From positions 1 through 32,150 of the forward strand of contig SIAF01000013.1 in assembly GCA_009691905.1 (NCBI GenBank): a DNA stretch of 32,150 nt, written 5' to 3'. A program made the translations under genes and the position numbers. The notes beneath the pieces were generated by a model, which saw nothing but the letters and a program-made list of their open reading frames with translations, was not told the origin of the DNA and did no database searches. Numbering within the stretch: the first letter of the stretch is position 1; every line of letters starts with the position of its first letter. The stretch is from Planctomycetaceae bacterium. GTDB taxonomy: Bacteria > Planctomycetota > Planctomycetia > Planctomycetales > Planctomycetaceae. Of the stretch, positions 17,602 through 25,319 are shown in pieces.

Positions 17602-19266
17602 ATGCACACCATGCAGTTGTGTCCGAATCGCGCGACCGTTTCGCCCAGACCCGGTGATTCGCCTTCAGGGACTGGTCGAGGCGTTGTTCGGGCACTCGTG
17701 TCCGGACTATTCGCTTCCCTGATTTGCCTTGGCAGCCTGACGCCTGTCATTGCTGACGATCAGGCCATGCACGATTTGCAAACGCGGATGGATGCCTTGG
17801 AGCGCCAGAATCAGTCTCTGCTCAGGGCGCTGCGCGAACGGCGGTTTCTCGACGACGACCCGGAAGCGGCAGAACTGTTTTCGGAAGTCGACGAGGGCGA
17901 CCAAGCCGGGTTTCAGCCGTCGCGCCGTCGCGCGCAGTTCGCTGCCGACAAATCAGAAAAAGCCTCCGCCGAAGAACCCGAATGGTACGAAGTCGGCAGC
18001 GACACGAAGATGACGGCGACCTGGAAAAATGGGCTGGAGATCGAATCGACCAATCACGACTTTCGAGTGCATATCGGGGGCCGTACTCAGTTCGACGCCG
18101 GTTGGTACCATCCCGATGAAAGCGTGCAAAACAGCTTGCCGATCACCAACAAGTTTCGCGACGGCGTCGATTTCCGACGAGCCCGGTTTCGTATTGACGG
18201 GGTGATGTACGAGACGATGGAATGGGCGGCCGAGTTCGACTTTGTGAACTCCGCCGGCGCCGGCCCGGCGGCGACGCCGATCAGTGTTGTGGCCCCCACC
18301 GATCTGTGGTGGCAGTGGAACGACGTCCCGCTGATGCAGCATTTTCGCGTCGGCAACGTGAAAGAGCCGATCGGCTTCGAGCACTTGACCAGCAGCCGAT
18401 TCCTGAACTTCATGGAACGTTCGTTTCTTCAGGATGCGTTCTTCGGCGGATTCAACAACGGTTTCACGCCCGGCGCCTATTTCTTCGGAAATACCGCCGA
18501 CGAGCGGGCCACTTATGCGATTGGGATGTTTGACGTGGCGACCAACGTCTTCGGCTTTAACTCGGGGCCGACCGAGTATTCGTGGACCGGCCGGCTGACG
18601 GCGCTGCCGTATTACGAGAACGATGGCCGCGGATTGTTGCACATCGGAATCTCGGGCAGACACTGGCTGCTCGATGAGCATCAGGCCCGGTTTAGAACGC
18701 GCGCTTCCGTTCGATCGGGCCCCAGCCCGCAATGGCCCGTCATTGCCGACACGACCTTGATCAACGCCGACACGAACCAGCAACTCAACACCGAACTCGT
18801 CGGGGTCTTCGGGCCGATGTCGCTTTCTGCCGAATACCTGACGAGCTGGCTGCAAAAGTCTCAGAATTCCATTGGGAAAAACGTGGGCACGGTCTTCTAT
18901 CAGGGGGGCTACGTCGAGGCCCTGTATTTTCTCACGGGCGAACATCGAGCTTACAACCGCAAGACCGCCGTCTTTGACCGAGTCGTGCCCTTCGAGAACG
19001 CCTTCTTCGCGAAAGGCGACGACGACGGTGCCACAGCGTCCGGCTGGGGGGCCTGGCAGCTTGCCGCCCGCCTTCAATATCTCAATCTGGACGACAAAGG
19101 AATCGACGGCGGAGTTTTGAAAGACACCACGCTGGGAATCAACTGGTATCTGAACCCAAATTTCAAGATCCAGGCCAACTACTTTTACCTCGATCGCCAG
19201 GGACCCAAAGATAAGGGCAATGGCGCCGTCCAGGGCTTTGGCATCCGGCTGGCGCACGACTTTTGA
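17602..19266 (+). CDS. OprP/OprO-like outer-membrane porin
   Basis: About 554 aa. A hydrophobic signal segment, VVRALVSGLFASLICLGSL, leads to the cleavage region VIADDQ. A short coiled coil (MHDLQTRMDALERQNQSLLR) and an acidic linker follow. The 16- to 18-strand porin part of the phosphate-selective porin O/P family opens with FRVHIGGRTQFDAGWY and contains the repeated family phrase DGVDFRRARFRIDG. The last residue is phenylalanine (IRLAHDF), the usual outer-membrane assembly signal. The ORF runs upstream to 17473. ATG 17602 is preferred because it precedes the signal peptide closely; ATG 17611 is an alternative, and neither has a strong ribosome-binding site. The transported solute is unknown; family members pass phosphate or other anions. 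A second porin of this family lies convergently at 20099-21607. Confidence 0.88.
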   Translation: MHTMQLCPNRATVSPRPGDSPSGTGRGVVRALVSGLFASLICLGSLTPVIADDQAMHDLQTRMDALERQNQSLLRALRERRFLDDDPEAAELFSEVDEGDQAGFQPSRRRAQFAADKSEKASAEEPEWYEVGSDTKMTATWKNGLEIESTNHDFRVHIGGRTQFDAGWYHPDESVQNSLPITNKFRDGVDFRRARFRIDGVMYETMEWAAEFDFVNSAGAGPAATPISVVAPTDLWWQWNDVPLMQHFRVGNVKEPIGFEHLTSSRFLNFMERSFLQDAFFGGFNNGFTPGAYFFGNTADERATYAIGMFDVATNVFGFNSGPTEYSWTGRLTALPYYENDGRGLLHIGISGRHWLLDEHQARFRTRASVRSGPSPQWPVIADTTLINADTNQQLNTELVGVFGPMSLSAEYLTSWLQKSQNSIGKNVGTVFYQGGYVEALYFLTGEHRAYNRKTAVFDRVVPFENAFFAKGDDDGATASGWGAWQLAARLQYLNLDDKGIDGGVLKDTTLGINWYLNPNFKIQANYFYLDRQGPKDKGNGAVQGFGIRLAHDF

Positions 19267-19300
19267 CAACGACCCGCTTCAAGGCCAGGACGGATTATTT

Positions 19301-19341
19301 CGTAGGGTGTGACCAGTTCGCGCAGCGAGCGCAGGCACACC
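19301..19341. repeat. REP-like palindrome after the porin gene
   Basis: GGTGTG (19306-19311) pairs with CACACC (19336-19341) around the GC-rich centre GCGCAGCGAGCGC. A second small hairpin follows at once, CGGGTT (19345-19350) with AACCCG (19363-19368). The pair fills the gap between the porin and the cysteine-rich gene and may act as a transcript 3' structure. Confidence 0.45.
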
Positions 19342-19394
19342 GTTCGGGTTACACTGTGTTGGAACCCGTTCTTAATTCATGAGGAACGTGAGCG

Positions 19395-19961
19395 ATGGAG
19401 AGCCCCATTCGAATCCGAAAGATGGCCGCCGTTATCGCCCTGATCGGGGCTGTTTGCGCCACGCCCGCGGCAACTCGGCTGGCTTCGTTGGCCGCTGAAC
19501 CCGTCTGCGGAAATGGCGGCCCCGGCTGCCATTGTCGCGGCTGCGGCTGCGAGGTCTGGGATGGCGACCAGTGTGTCGTTGTCCCGGACACGAAGACCAC
19601 GAAAAAATGGGTCTACTCGACCAAGCTGGTTCCGTTTTGCGTCAAGGGCTGCCCCAATCTGTTCAAATGCCGACATGACGCCTGCGAGACGTGTCCCGAG
19701 TGCGAGTCGTGCGTCAGGTACAAACGAGTGCTGATCAAGCGAGAAGTGGTGACCAAGACCGAGGGCTTCAAATGCATCCCGCTGTGCGAAGCGTGCCGCA
19801 ACGCCAAGAAGAAGGCGAAGGAACACGAGAAGTCGAAGCCGTCGCCAATGGCCGAAACAAAATCGGGATCGTTTGAACCGGCCCCGGTGCCCGGCACTTC
19901 GAAGCCGGCCCCCTCGGCGGCACGCGATGCCCGGATCCCATCGATTTCCCCGGTACGCTGA
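19395..19961 (+). CDS. Cysteine-rich secreted protein, function unknown
   Basis: A 188-aa product with a signal peptide (AAVIALIGAVCATPAATRLA, then SLAAEP). The mature part has sixteen cysteines in dense clusters: CHCRGCGC, CVKGCPNLFKC, CETCPECESC and CIPLCEAC. A basic segment, YKRVLIKREVVTKTEGFKC, and a Pro/Ser/Lys-rich tail follow. The even cysteine count and export suggest disulfides or metal binding, but neither is shown. I do not know a named family. The start is ATG 19395 with GAGGA (19381-19385) about 9 nt upstream, a good ribosome-binding site. It lies between two OprP-like porins, which may point to an envelope role. Confidence 0.8.
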   Translation: MESPIRIRKMAAVIALIGAVCATPAATRLASLAAEPVCGNGGPGCHCRGCGCEVWDGDQCVVVPDTKTTKKWVYSTKLVPFCVKGCPNLFKCRHDACETCPECESCVRYKRVLIKREVVTKTEGFKCIPLCEACRNAKKKAKEHEKSKPSPMAETKSGSFEPAPVPGTSKPAPSAARDARIPSISPVR

Positions 19962-19967
19962 CGAGGA

Positions 19968-19991
19968 CGTGAATTCACGAACAGGTTCGTG
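19968..19991. terminator. Overlapping palindromes between convergent genes
   Basis: A perfect 12-bp palindrome, CGTGAATTCACG (19968-19979), overlaps the hairpin CACGAA-CAGG-TTCGTG (19976-19991). They lie just past the cysteine-rich gene and before the 3' end of the convergent porin. There is no T-run, so bidirectional termination is only possible, not shown. Confidence 0.3.
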
Positions 19992-20098
19992 CGGTTGGCG
20001 CTCTGCGATCAGGCGGGACAGTCGAACCAGGACCGCGGCCTTGATGCCATGTCGTCGACCGGGGAATTGCGATTCGCGCCCTGCCGCAGCATTGATTC

Positions 20099-21607
20099 TC
20101 AGAAATCCCACTGCATGCGAATGTCGTACAGGTTCGTAACGCTTTGGCCGAATTTTGCGTTGATCAGATCGGCGCGAATGTATTCGAGCTGAATCTTCGT
20201 GTACGAATTGAGATACCAGTTGAGGCCGGCGGTGTAGTTGAACTCGCGGCCGCCCTGGATGTCGCGACTGTTGAGGTCGATGTACGAGACGCGGCTTGCG
20301 ACTTCCAGGCCGCCCCATGTGTGACCGCAGTCGTCATTGTTTCCGAAGTCGTGCAGCACCTTGATGCGATCGAGCGCTCCCTGCTTTTTGTTGTAGGGGC
20401 GGTGCTCGCCGGTCAGGAAGTAGCCCATCTGCGTGTAGAAGCCGGCGAAGTTGGCGCCGACGCCGGTGTTGCGGAGAGCGTTGAGGTACATGAATTCTGA
20501 CTGGACGGTAATCGGTCCTTCGACCCACAGCGCCTCAGCGCCCACCAGGTTGTAGTGATTCATGAAAAAGTTGCCGGTGTTGACGAAAAACGGCGTACCG
20601 TTAATCAAGGTCGGCGTCGAAGTTCCCGCCGTGCCGTTGGCTGCCGCGTCGTGTTGGCCGATGAAGAATTCCGGGATCGATCGAAACCCGCCGAAGCGAC
20701 CATTGGGGGCCACGTAGTTGTAGGCTGCGCCCAGATGCAAATAGCTCGCGCCGTCGTTCTCGTACCAGGGTAAGCCTGTGATCCGACCCACGCCGGCGTA
20801 ACCGCCGCTGGAAGCGATCGAGCCGCCGTACTGATCCTGGCCCGGTCGATAAACCGACGCCGCCCACGTCATCCGTTCGTCTTCTGAATAGTCGTACATG
20901 CCGACGGCAATATGCCGGAAGGGAGTGAACGCGTTGAACAGCAGCGACCGCTCGGGGAGCATCGTGTAGCGGAAGCTGGAAACGACTTCGAGTGAGAAAG
21001 GTTGCTTCCATTGACCGACGCGAAGATTGCCGACCACCGGTAGTTTGGTGACTTCGACCCAGACGTCAGTGAATGTCGGTCGGCCGGGGAAGGCAAAGTC
21101 CATCTGCACGAAATAATTCACGTTGGGTGCAATCGCGCCATTCGCGCTCAGTCGCGTGCGGCGGAAGTCGGCCCCGTCCTTCAAGATGCCGAATTCGTTG
21201 ATGTTGGTCTGGTCCTGTCCGTACCAGCCCGAGTCGGCCTGCACGACGCCGTGAAGTTCGGTGTTGGGGTACTTCTTCTTGCTGAGGCCGTCCTTGAATT
21301 CCTTGAAGTTTTTTTCCAGGCCTCTAATTTGGGCTGCCAGGCCGTCCGATGGCGGCAGACCACTGCCGGGCTCGTCACCCAGGTACCCGGCCTCGTCGAC
21401 CGGCGATGGCCGGTGTTGTTTCAAGCCGTCAATTTCGGCTTCGGCCTGTTCGAGACGCTCGAGCAGTTTCTGATAGTCAAGGGGGGTCGCTGGATTGTCT
21501 GCATCTTGAGAGGGTCGCTGCGCCAGAGCGGCGTGCGACGGTGGGCCGAACAGAATTACGGCGCAAAGCATGGCGCTGCCGAGCAGCGCAAAGGATTTGC
21601 GGCTCAT
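20099..21607 (-). CDS. OprP/OprO-like outer-membrane porin, second copy
   Basis: A 502-aa member of the same porin family as the 17602-19266 gene, but clearly diverged. The signal peptide (FALLGSAMLCAVILFGPPSHAALA) is followed by coiled-coil segments (YQKLLERLEQAEAEIDGLK and LAAQIRGLEKNFKEFKDGL). The barrel opens with LHGVVQADSGWYGQD and has DGADFRRTRLSANG. Shared landmarks with the other copy are GYFLTGEHRPYNKK against YFLTGEHRAYNRK, and GLNWYLN against GINWYLN. It ends in MQWDF with the terminal phenylalanine. The start is ATG 21607 with AGGA upstream, and a candidate promoter lies at 21676-21704. The solute is unknown. Confidence 0.9.
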   Translation of the reverse strand: MSRKSFALLGSAMLCAVILFGPPSHAALAQRPSQDADNPATPLDYQKLLERLEQAEAEIDGLKQHRPSPVDEAGYLGDEPGSGLPPSDGLAAQIRGLEKNFKEFKDGLSKKKYPNTELHGVVQADSGWYGQDQTNINEFGILKDGADFRRTRLSANGAIAPNVNYFVQMDFAFPGRPTFTDVWVEVTKLPVVGNLRVGQWKQPFSLEVVSSFRYTMLPERSLLFNAFTPFRHIAVGMYDYSEDERMTWAASVYRPGQDQYGGSIASSGGYAGVGRITGLPWYENDGASYLHLGAAYNYVAPNGRFGGFRSIPEFFIGQHDAAANGTAGTSTPTLINGTPFFVNTGNFFMNHYNLVGAEALWVEGPITVQSEFMYLNALRNTGVGANFAGFYTQMGYFLTGEHRPYNKKQGALDRIKVLHDFGNNDDCGHTWGGLEVASRVSYIDLNSRDIQGGREFNYTAGLNWYLNSYTKIQLEYIRADLINAKFGQSVTNLYDIRMQWDF

Positions 21608-21675
21608 CGATGGAGTCCTGAGTCAATGGCTGCTGTCTTGGGGGGGAGAGTCCAGTTGAGCGCTGGAGTGGCAAG

Positions 21676-21704
21676 GGTGTACGGCAAAGGGTTTTCGCTG
21701 TCAA
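21676..21704 (-). promoter_or_regulatory. Candidate promoter for the second porin
   Basis: On the minus strand a perfect TTGACA (21699-21704) is followed after 17 bp by TACACC (21676-21681), a partial -10. It lies about 70 bp before the porin ATG, between that gene and cbiX. Confidence 0.4.
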
Positions 21705-21752
21705 ACCCATTACAATGCGTCTCGATTACGATTCCGCCAGACACTTGGAAAC

Positions 21753-22145
21753 TCATATTTCCGTGGCGAATCGCGTCAATCGGTCAACGACAATTTCAAC
21801 CATCAGCGGATGCAGGCCCAGATGCGGGCAAAGCTCGAATTCGACCAGGGGAAATTGCTGCGCGAGTTCGCCGCGGAAACGTTCGAGATCTTCCCGGACA
21901 TGGGCGCCGGCCGACAGGAAATACGGCAGCAATTTGACCCGTTTCGCGCCTTGTGCGACGCAGCGTGCGCCGCCGGTACAGATGTCGGGAGGCGCCAACT
22001 CGAGATAGGCGGTCTCGACAATCGGGTACAGCCCCCGAGCGCGCAGGATTTCAGCCAGCTTCGGCAGATCGTCGTTGGCTTCCTGCCGCCGACTGCCGTG
22101 AGCGATCAGCAGGACGGCAACGGCTGGCGGCGGCAACGAGTCCAT
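21753..22145 (-). CDS. cbiX: CbiX-type sirohydrochlorin chelatase, short form
   Basis: A 130-aa single-domain class II chelatase, which inserts cobalt or ferrous iron into sirohydrochlorin for cobalamin or siroheme. The family signature VLLIAHGSRRQEANDDL carries His16, and YFLSAGAHVREDL carries the second likely metal ligand, His82. ATG 22145 gives the usual short-CbiX length. The frame is open to 22277, but those residues run through a hairpin repeat and do not resemble the family. The ribosome-binding site is weak. With cysH and cysQ nearby, supply of siroheme for sulfite reductase is a reasonable guess, since siroheme is that enzyme's cofactor. No other siroheme or cobalamin gene is in the window. 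Confidence 0.88.
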   Translation of the reverse strand: MDSLPPPAVAVLLIAHGSRRQEANDDLPKLAEILRARGLYPIVETAYLELAPPDICTGGARCVAQGAKRVKLLPYFLSAGAHVREDLERFRGELAQQFPLVEFELCPHLGLHPLMVEIVVDRLTRFATEI

Positions 22146-22160
22146 AGCGGCAAAATAAGT

Positions 22161-22211
22161 AGGGCGAAGCTCCCGCTGAACAAACGCGCCGCTGCAAAGG
22201 AGCTTCGCCCT
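22161..22211. repeat. REP-like inverted repeat upstream of cbiX
   Basis: AGGGCGAAGCTCC (22161-22173) and GGAGCTTCGCCCT (22199-22211) are perfect 13-bp inverted arms around a 25-nt loop. The element starts 16 bp before the cbiX ATG, so it would form a strong hairpin in the mRNA leader. Confidence 0.65.
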
Positions 22212-22365
22212 TTCCTCAAATTTATCCGACGGAATGCCGGTCGTCTGCCCCAACCTCAAGACACTTCCCGAACTCAAGACACTGGCAGAACAAAATCTCG
22301 GAAATGAACCGATCGAAGCTCGATCCAGTCACCCACCTGCGCTGTCGAGAGTCAAACCGTGCCGA

Positions 22366-22686
22366 CTACTTGACCATGTCCTTCAAGGCCTTAAGCGGCA
22401 GAACCCGAACTTTGCGGCTGGCGGGCTTTGCCGGCAAGTCGCGAAGGGTGCCCAGCACCATGACCCCCTTGCGGGCCGGCTGGGCGGGTTTGTTCACAAC
22501 CTTGATTTTCACCAAGCCGGGCAGGCTGATCACGCCCGGGCCCTTTTTGTTGATGTTTTTGCTCACGAGCGCCGCGAGGGCGTCGAGAACGCTGATCACC
22601 TGCTTCTTGCTCAACTCCGACGTTTCTGACAGGACTTTGAGGATTTCTGACTTACTGATCGACTTCGGCTTCGCGGCTGCGGCCAT
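22366..22686 (-). CDS. HU-family-like DNA-binding protein
   Basis: A 106-aa basic, alanine-rich protein of the HU/IHF group. Landmarks are SKSEILKVLSETSELSKKQVISVLDALAALV, the helical dimerisation part, and VISLPGLVKIKVVNKPAQPARKG, the beta arm with its proline. The arm differs from classical HU (no RNPRTG), so this is a divergent member of the kind common in planctomycetes and some other phyla. ATG 22686 is chosen because a full AGGAGGT (22691-22697) lies just upstream; an in-frame GTG at 22692 falls inside that site. It is likely a highly expressed nucleoid protein. A candidate promoter lies at 22755-22784. Confidence 0.88.
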   Translation of the reverse strand: MAAAAKPKSISKSEILKVLSETSELSKKQVISVLDALAALVSKNINKKGPGVISLPGLVKIKVVNKPAQPARKGVMVLGTLRDLPAKPASRKVRVLPLKALKDMVK

Positions 22687-22754
22687 CTTCACCTCCTGAA
22701 AAACTGGGGATCCAAAACCTGTGTGTCTATTCCACCCATCGGGGCCCGTGTGGG

Positions 22755-22784
22755 TATCTAAATCGCGGCTTCGTCAATTGTCAA
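22755..22784 (-). promoter_or_regulatory. Candidate promoter for the HU-like gene
   Basis: A perfect TTGACA on the minus strand (22779-22784) is followed by TAGATA (22755-22760) after 18 bp, or TTAGAT after 17 bp. It lies about 70 bp before the ATG in the HU/cysH divergent gap. Confidence 0.42.
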
Positions 22785-22932
22785 TGACACGCACGCGGTT
22801 TTTCCCGAGAAATTTCAGGTTTTTGAACCATTGACGGCTACAAAGTCAAGCCTCAGCCGCCTGCCGAGAGGGTCGCAGCCAGTGTCGCAGGCTGGCCCTG
22901 CGCCGCGCGGCGGCAAAGCGCCTGACCGAACA

Positions 22933-22962
22933 TTGCCGATTTTGCGCTGCGTTTGTTACACT
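22933..22962 (+). promoter_or_regulatory. Candidate promoter for cysH-cysQ
   Basis: TTGCCG (22933-22938) and TACACT (22957-22962) are separated by 18 bp, each matching four of six consensus bases. The -10 lies about 40 bp before the cysH ATG. The 315-bp divergent gap (22687-23001) holds this and the HU promoter and no gene. Confidence 0.4.
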
Positions 22963-23001
22963 CCGGGTTCGACTCGGACCCGATGCAGGACAACTCCCGG
23001 A

Positions 23002-23793
23002 ATGCCGCTTCTCACACAGGGTGAACTGGCCAATCTGAACTCCACGATGGAGAGCCGTACTCCGTTGGAGTTGATGGTCTGGGCAAAAACCATCTTCGGT
23101 CAGCGTGCGGCGGTGTTGTCGTCGATGCAGCAGGCCGGGTGCATGGTGTGCCACATGGCGGCCGTAAATCGCATCGAAATGCCGGTGCTGTTCGTCGATA
23201 CGGGGGTTCTCTTTCCTGAAACGCTTGCCACACGAGACCGCTTGATCGGTGAGTACGGATTGAAGGTGATCACGCTGTCGCCCAGGCTCACGATGGAACA
23301 GCAGACGGCTCAACTGGGAGTGCTGTACCTGACCCCGGACGGGCAGTCGCAATGCTGCGAGATGCGAAAAACCGACCCGCTCATGAGCATCGCCGGGCAG
23401 TACGACGCGCTCGTGGCCAGCCTGCGCCGTGGCGATGGCGAGCGACGCCGCAAGGTGCCGATTCTGGCGGTCGATCCGAAAATGAACTGTCTGCGAGTCA
23501 ATATCCTCGCCAACGTGACCGACCAGGAATTGTACGATTATCTCGAAAAGCACAAGGTCATCACCAACCCGCTGCACGCGCAGGGCTACAGCACGATCGG
23601 TTGCGTCCGCTGCACGACACCCGTTCTTTCCGACGAACCCAAACGAGCAGGCCGCTGGCGTCATCTGGGACCGTGGGCCATGTACTGCGGAATCAACCCG
23701 ACCGATCTCGATGGGGGAACCGAACAGGCGATCGATCTGCCTGCCGATCTGATCGATCAGATTCTGGGACGCAAGGTCGATTTTGCCATTTGA
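23002..23793 (+). CDS. cysH: Phosphoadenylyl/adenylyl-sulfate reductase with [4Fe-4S] signature
   Basis: It reduces activated sulfate (APS or PAPS) to sulfite using thioredoxin. The 263-aa product has the VDTG motif (65-68), QCCEMRK (Cys118-Cys119), GCVRC (Cys201, Cys204) and the C-terminal catalytic cysteine in MYCGINP (Cys229). The Cys-Cys...Cys-x-x-Cys set binds a 4Fe-4S cluster and is typical of APS-using bacterial enzymes, so APS is the likelier substrate. ATG 23002 is chosen because the family begins near here; the frame runs back to 22831 with residues that do not fit. The ribosome-binding site is weak (AGGA about 12 nt away). It is followed after 3 bp by the bisphosphate nucleotidase, forming a clear two-gene operon. 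Confidence 0.93.
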   Translation: MPLLTQGELANLNSTMESRTPLELMVWAKTIFGQRAAVLSSMQQAGCMVCHMAAVNRIEMPVLFVDTGVLFPETLATRDRLIGEYGLKVITLSPRLTMEQQTAQLGVLYLTPDGQSQCCEMRKTDPLMSIAGQYDALVASLRRGDGERRRKVPILAVDPKMNCLRVNILANVTDQELYDYLEKHKVITNPLHAQGYSTIGCVRCTTPVLSDEPKRAGRWRHLGPWAMYCGINPTDLDGGTEQAIDLPADLIDQILGRKVDFAI

Positions 23794-23796
23794 ATC

Positions 23797-24807
23797 ATGC
23801 TCGAACAGGAACGGGATTTTGCCCTCGAAACAGTGCGTGCCGCTGTGCAGATCTGCCGGCTCGTGCAGAACGAAATTACTCCCGGGCGCTGGGATAAGGA
23901 AGACCGCACCCCCGTCACCGTCGCCGACCTGGCGGTGCAGGCTGTGGTCAGCCGGGCGCTCGAAGAGCGGTTCCCCGACGATCCGCTGATGGGCGAAGAA
24001 GAAAGCAAGGAACTTCGCGAGCCGAAATGGTCCGACCTGCTCAACCTGGTCACGCAGCACGTTCACGTCGTCCGACACGAACGACCCGCCACAACAAAAG
24101 TTCTCGATTGGATTGAGCGCGGCCAGCAGCCGATCGACGCGGGCCGAAGGTACTGGGTTCTCGATCCCGTCGATGGCACGAAAGGCTTCCTCCGCAAAGA
24201 GCAATACGCAATCGCCCTGGCGTTAGTCGAGCGCGGCGAAGTGCTGCTGGGGGTCTTGGCCTGCCCGAATTTGCCGAATTCGTACGACGTCGATGGTGCC
24301 GCCGCAGGACACGGTCAACTGTACGTTGCCGTTCGCGGGCAAGGGGCCCAGCGCTGTGACCTCGGTCCGGGAGACGCGATTACCTCCCGACGACCGATGC
24401 GGGTCAGCCCGGTCACCGATCCCGCCCAGGCCCAGTGGTGCGAACGGGTCGAGTCGAGTGACAAGAACCACGACGTGACGGCAAAGGTGGTCGCTCAGGT
24501 GGGGATGACGGCAGCGCCCCGGCGGCTCGACAGTCAGGCGAAATACGCAGTCGTCGCCCGCGGTGATGCGGTGCTTTATTTGCGCCACAGCCTCAGCGAT
24601 TACCGCGAGAAGGTTTGGGATCATGCGGCCGGCGTGCTCGTGACGCACGAGTCGGGGGGCCGGGTCACCGATATTCACGGCCGCCCCTTGGATTTCTCCC
24701 GCGGTCGGCAACTCGATGCCAATCAGGGAATCGTGGCAACGAACGGCGTCCTGCACCATCGGGTGCTGGCAGCGGTCCGCGACGTGCTGGGCCACCTCGG
24801 GAAATAG
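23797..24807 (+). CDS. cysQ: 3'(2'),5'-bisphosphate nucleotidase (CysQ/inositol-monophosphatase family)
   Basis: It removes the 3'-phosphate of PAP to give AMP, and can convert PAPS to APS, recycling the inhibitory by-product of sulfate metabolism. The 336-aa protein has the lithium-sensitive phosphatase motifs: TPVTVADLAVQAV (38-50), GEEES (66-70), DPVDGTKGF (123-131, metal ligands Asp123 and Asp126) and WDHAAG (274-279, Asp275), then ESGGRVTDIHGRPLDF. The length and the WDKEDRTPVTVAD opening resemble the eukaryotic-type HAL2/SAL1 branch more than short Escherichia coli CysQ. The start codon comes 3 bp after the cysH stop, so translation is probably coupled. PAP turnover beside a likely APS reductase suggests that PAP or PAPS is also made here, for instance by sulfotransferases. 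Confidence 0.92.
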   Translation: MLEQERDFALETVRAAVQICRLVQNEITPGRWDKEDRTPVTVADLAVQAVVSRALEERFPDDPLMGEEESKELREPKWSDLLNLVTQHVHVVRHERPATTKVLDWIERGQQPIDAGRRYWVLDPVDGTKGFLRKEQYAIALALVERGEVLLGVLACPNLPNSYDVDGAAAGHGQLYVAVRGQGAQRCDLGPGDAITSRRPMRVSPVTDPAQAQWCERVESSDKNHDVTAKVVAQVGMTAAPRRLDSQAKYAVVARGDAVLYLRHSLSDYREKVWDHAAGVLVTHESGGRVTDIHGRPLDFSRGRQLDANQGIVATNGVLHHRVLAAVRDVLGHLGK

Positions 24808-24868
24808 TCTGTGGTCGGCCGGTTCGCCCTGGTCGCGCCGCCGTCAACGCCGCCGCCGCGCCAAACTC

Positions 24869-25049
24869 CCCCCCCTTAGCAATTTTGAAGTTGCGCATTT
24901 TTTTTCGCGGTTTTTCGGCCACTTTTTGGAGATTTTTAGAGACTCGGATTCGGATTTTGATGCCCCCGGCATCGCGAAAATGCGAAAAACAAGGAAAATC
25001 GCGACTCTCAGTCTGAAAAACGCGCAACTTCAAAATTAGCAAGGGGGGG
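24869..25049. repeat. 181-bp inverted-repeat (MITE-like) element
   Basis: The 28-bp arms at 24869-24896 and 25022-25049 match except for one central triplet: a C7/G7 run plus TT outside, and a perfect 16-bp AATTTTGAAGTTGCGC inside. The interior is unusually T-rich at first (T8, then TTTTT blocks) and A-rich near the end. No ORF is evident. No target-site duplication is clear. A small GC hairpin, GGGGG-CGTCAG-CCCCC, overlaps the right edge. It follows the end of cysQ by 61 bp. Confidence 0.6.
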
Positions 25050-25289
25050 CGTCAGCCCCCTGAAGGGTCACTTTGCATGAGACACCGCATGATTTCCATT
25101 GCGGGTCCACCTACAATAACGCATCAATCAGGTCTGATGCAATTCCGATCGGGCTGTGCGTTCGAGCAGCACAGCAGATCCGCGCGCGGCGTTCGGCCGC
25201 AACGGCAGAGGGGAACCACCAATCTTTCGAATCAAACGAATGACGGAATTGAACGGGAGCGAGCAGAGAGAGCAGAGAATACGGTACTA

Positions 25290-25295
25290 TATAAT
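25290..25295 (+). promoter_or_regulatory. Perfect TATAAT -10 without a -35
   Basis: TATAAT stands alone in the GC-poor part of the 24808-25430 gap, with no acceptable -35 at 16-19 bp. It could serve the membrane-protein gene at 25431, with the palindrome at 25320-25400 in its leader. Apart from this and the two repeat elements, the gap holds only a small hairpin near 25151-25173. Confidence 0.25.
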
Positions 25296-25319
25296 TCAAG
25301 CAGCCAAGGGTGAGATATT

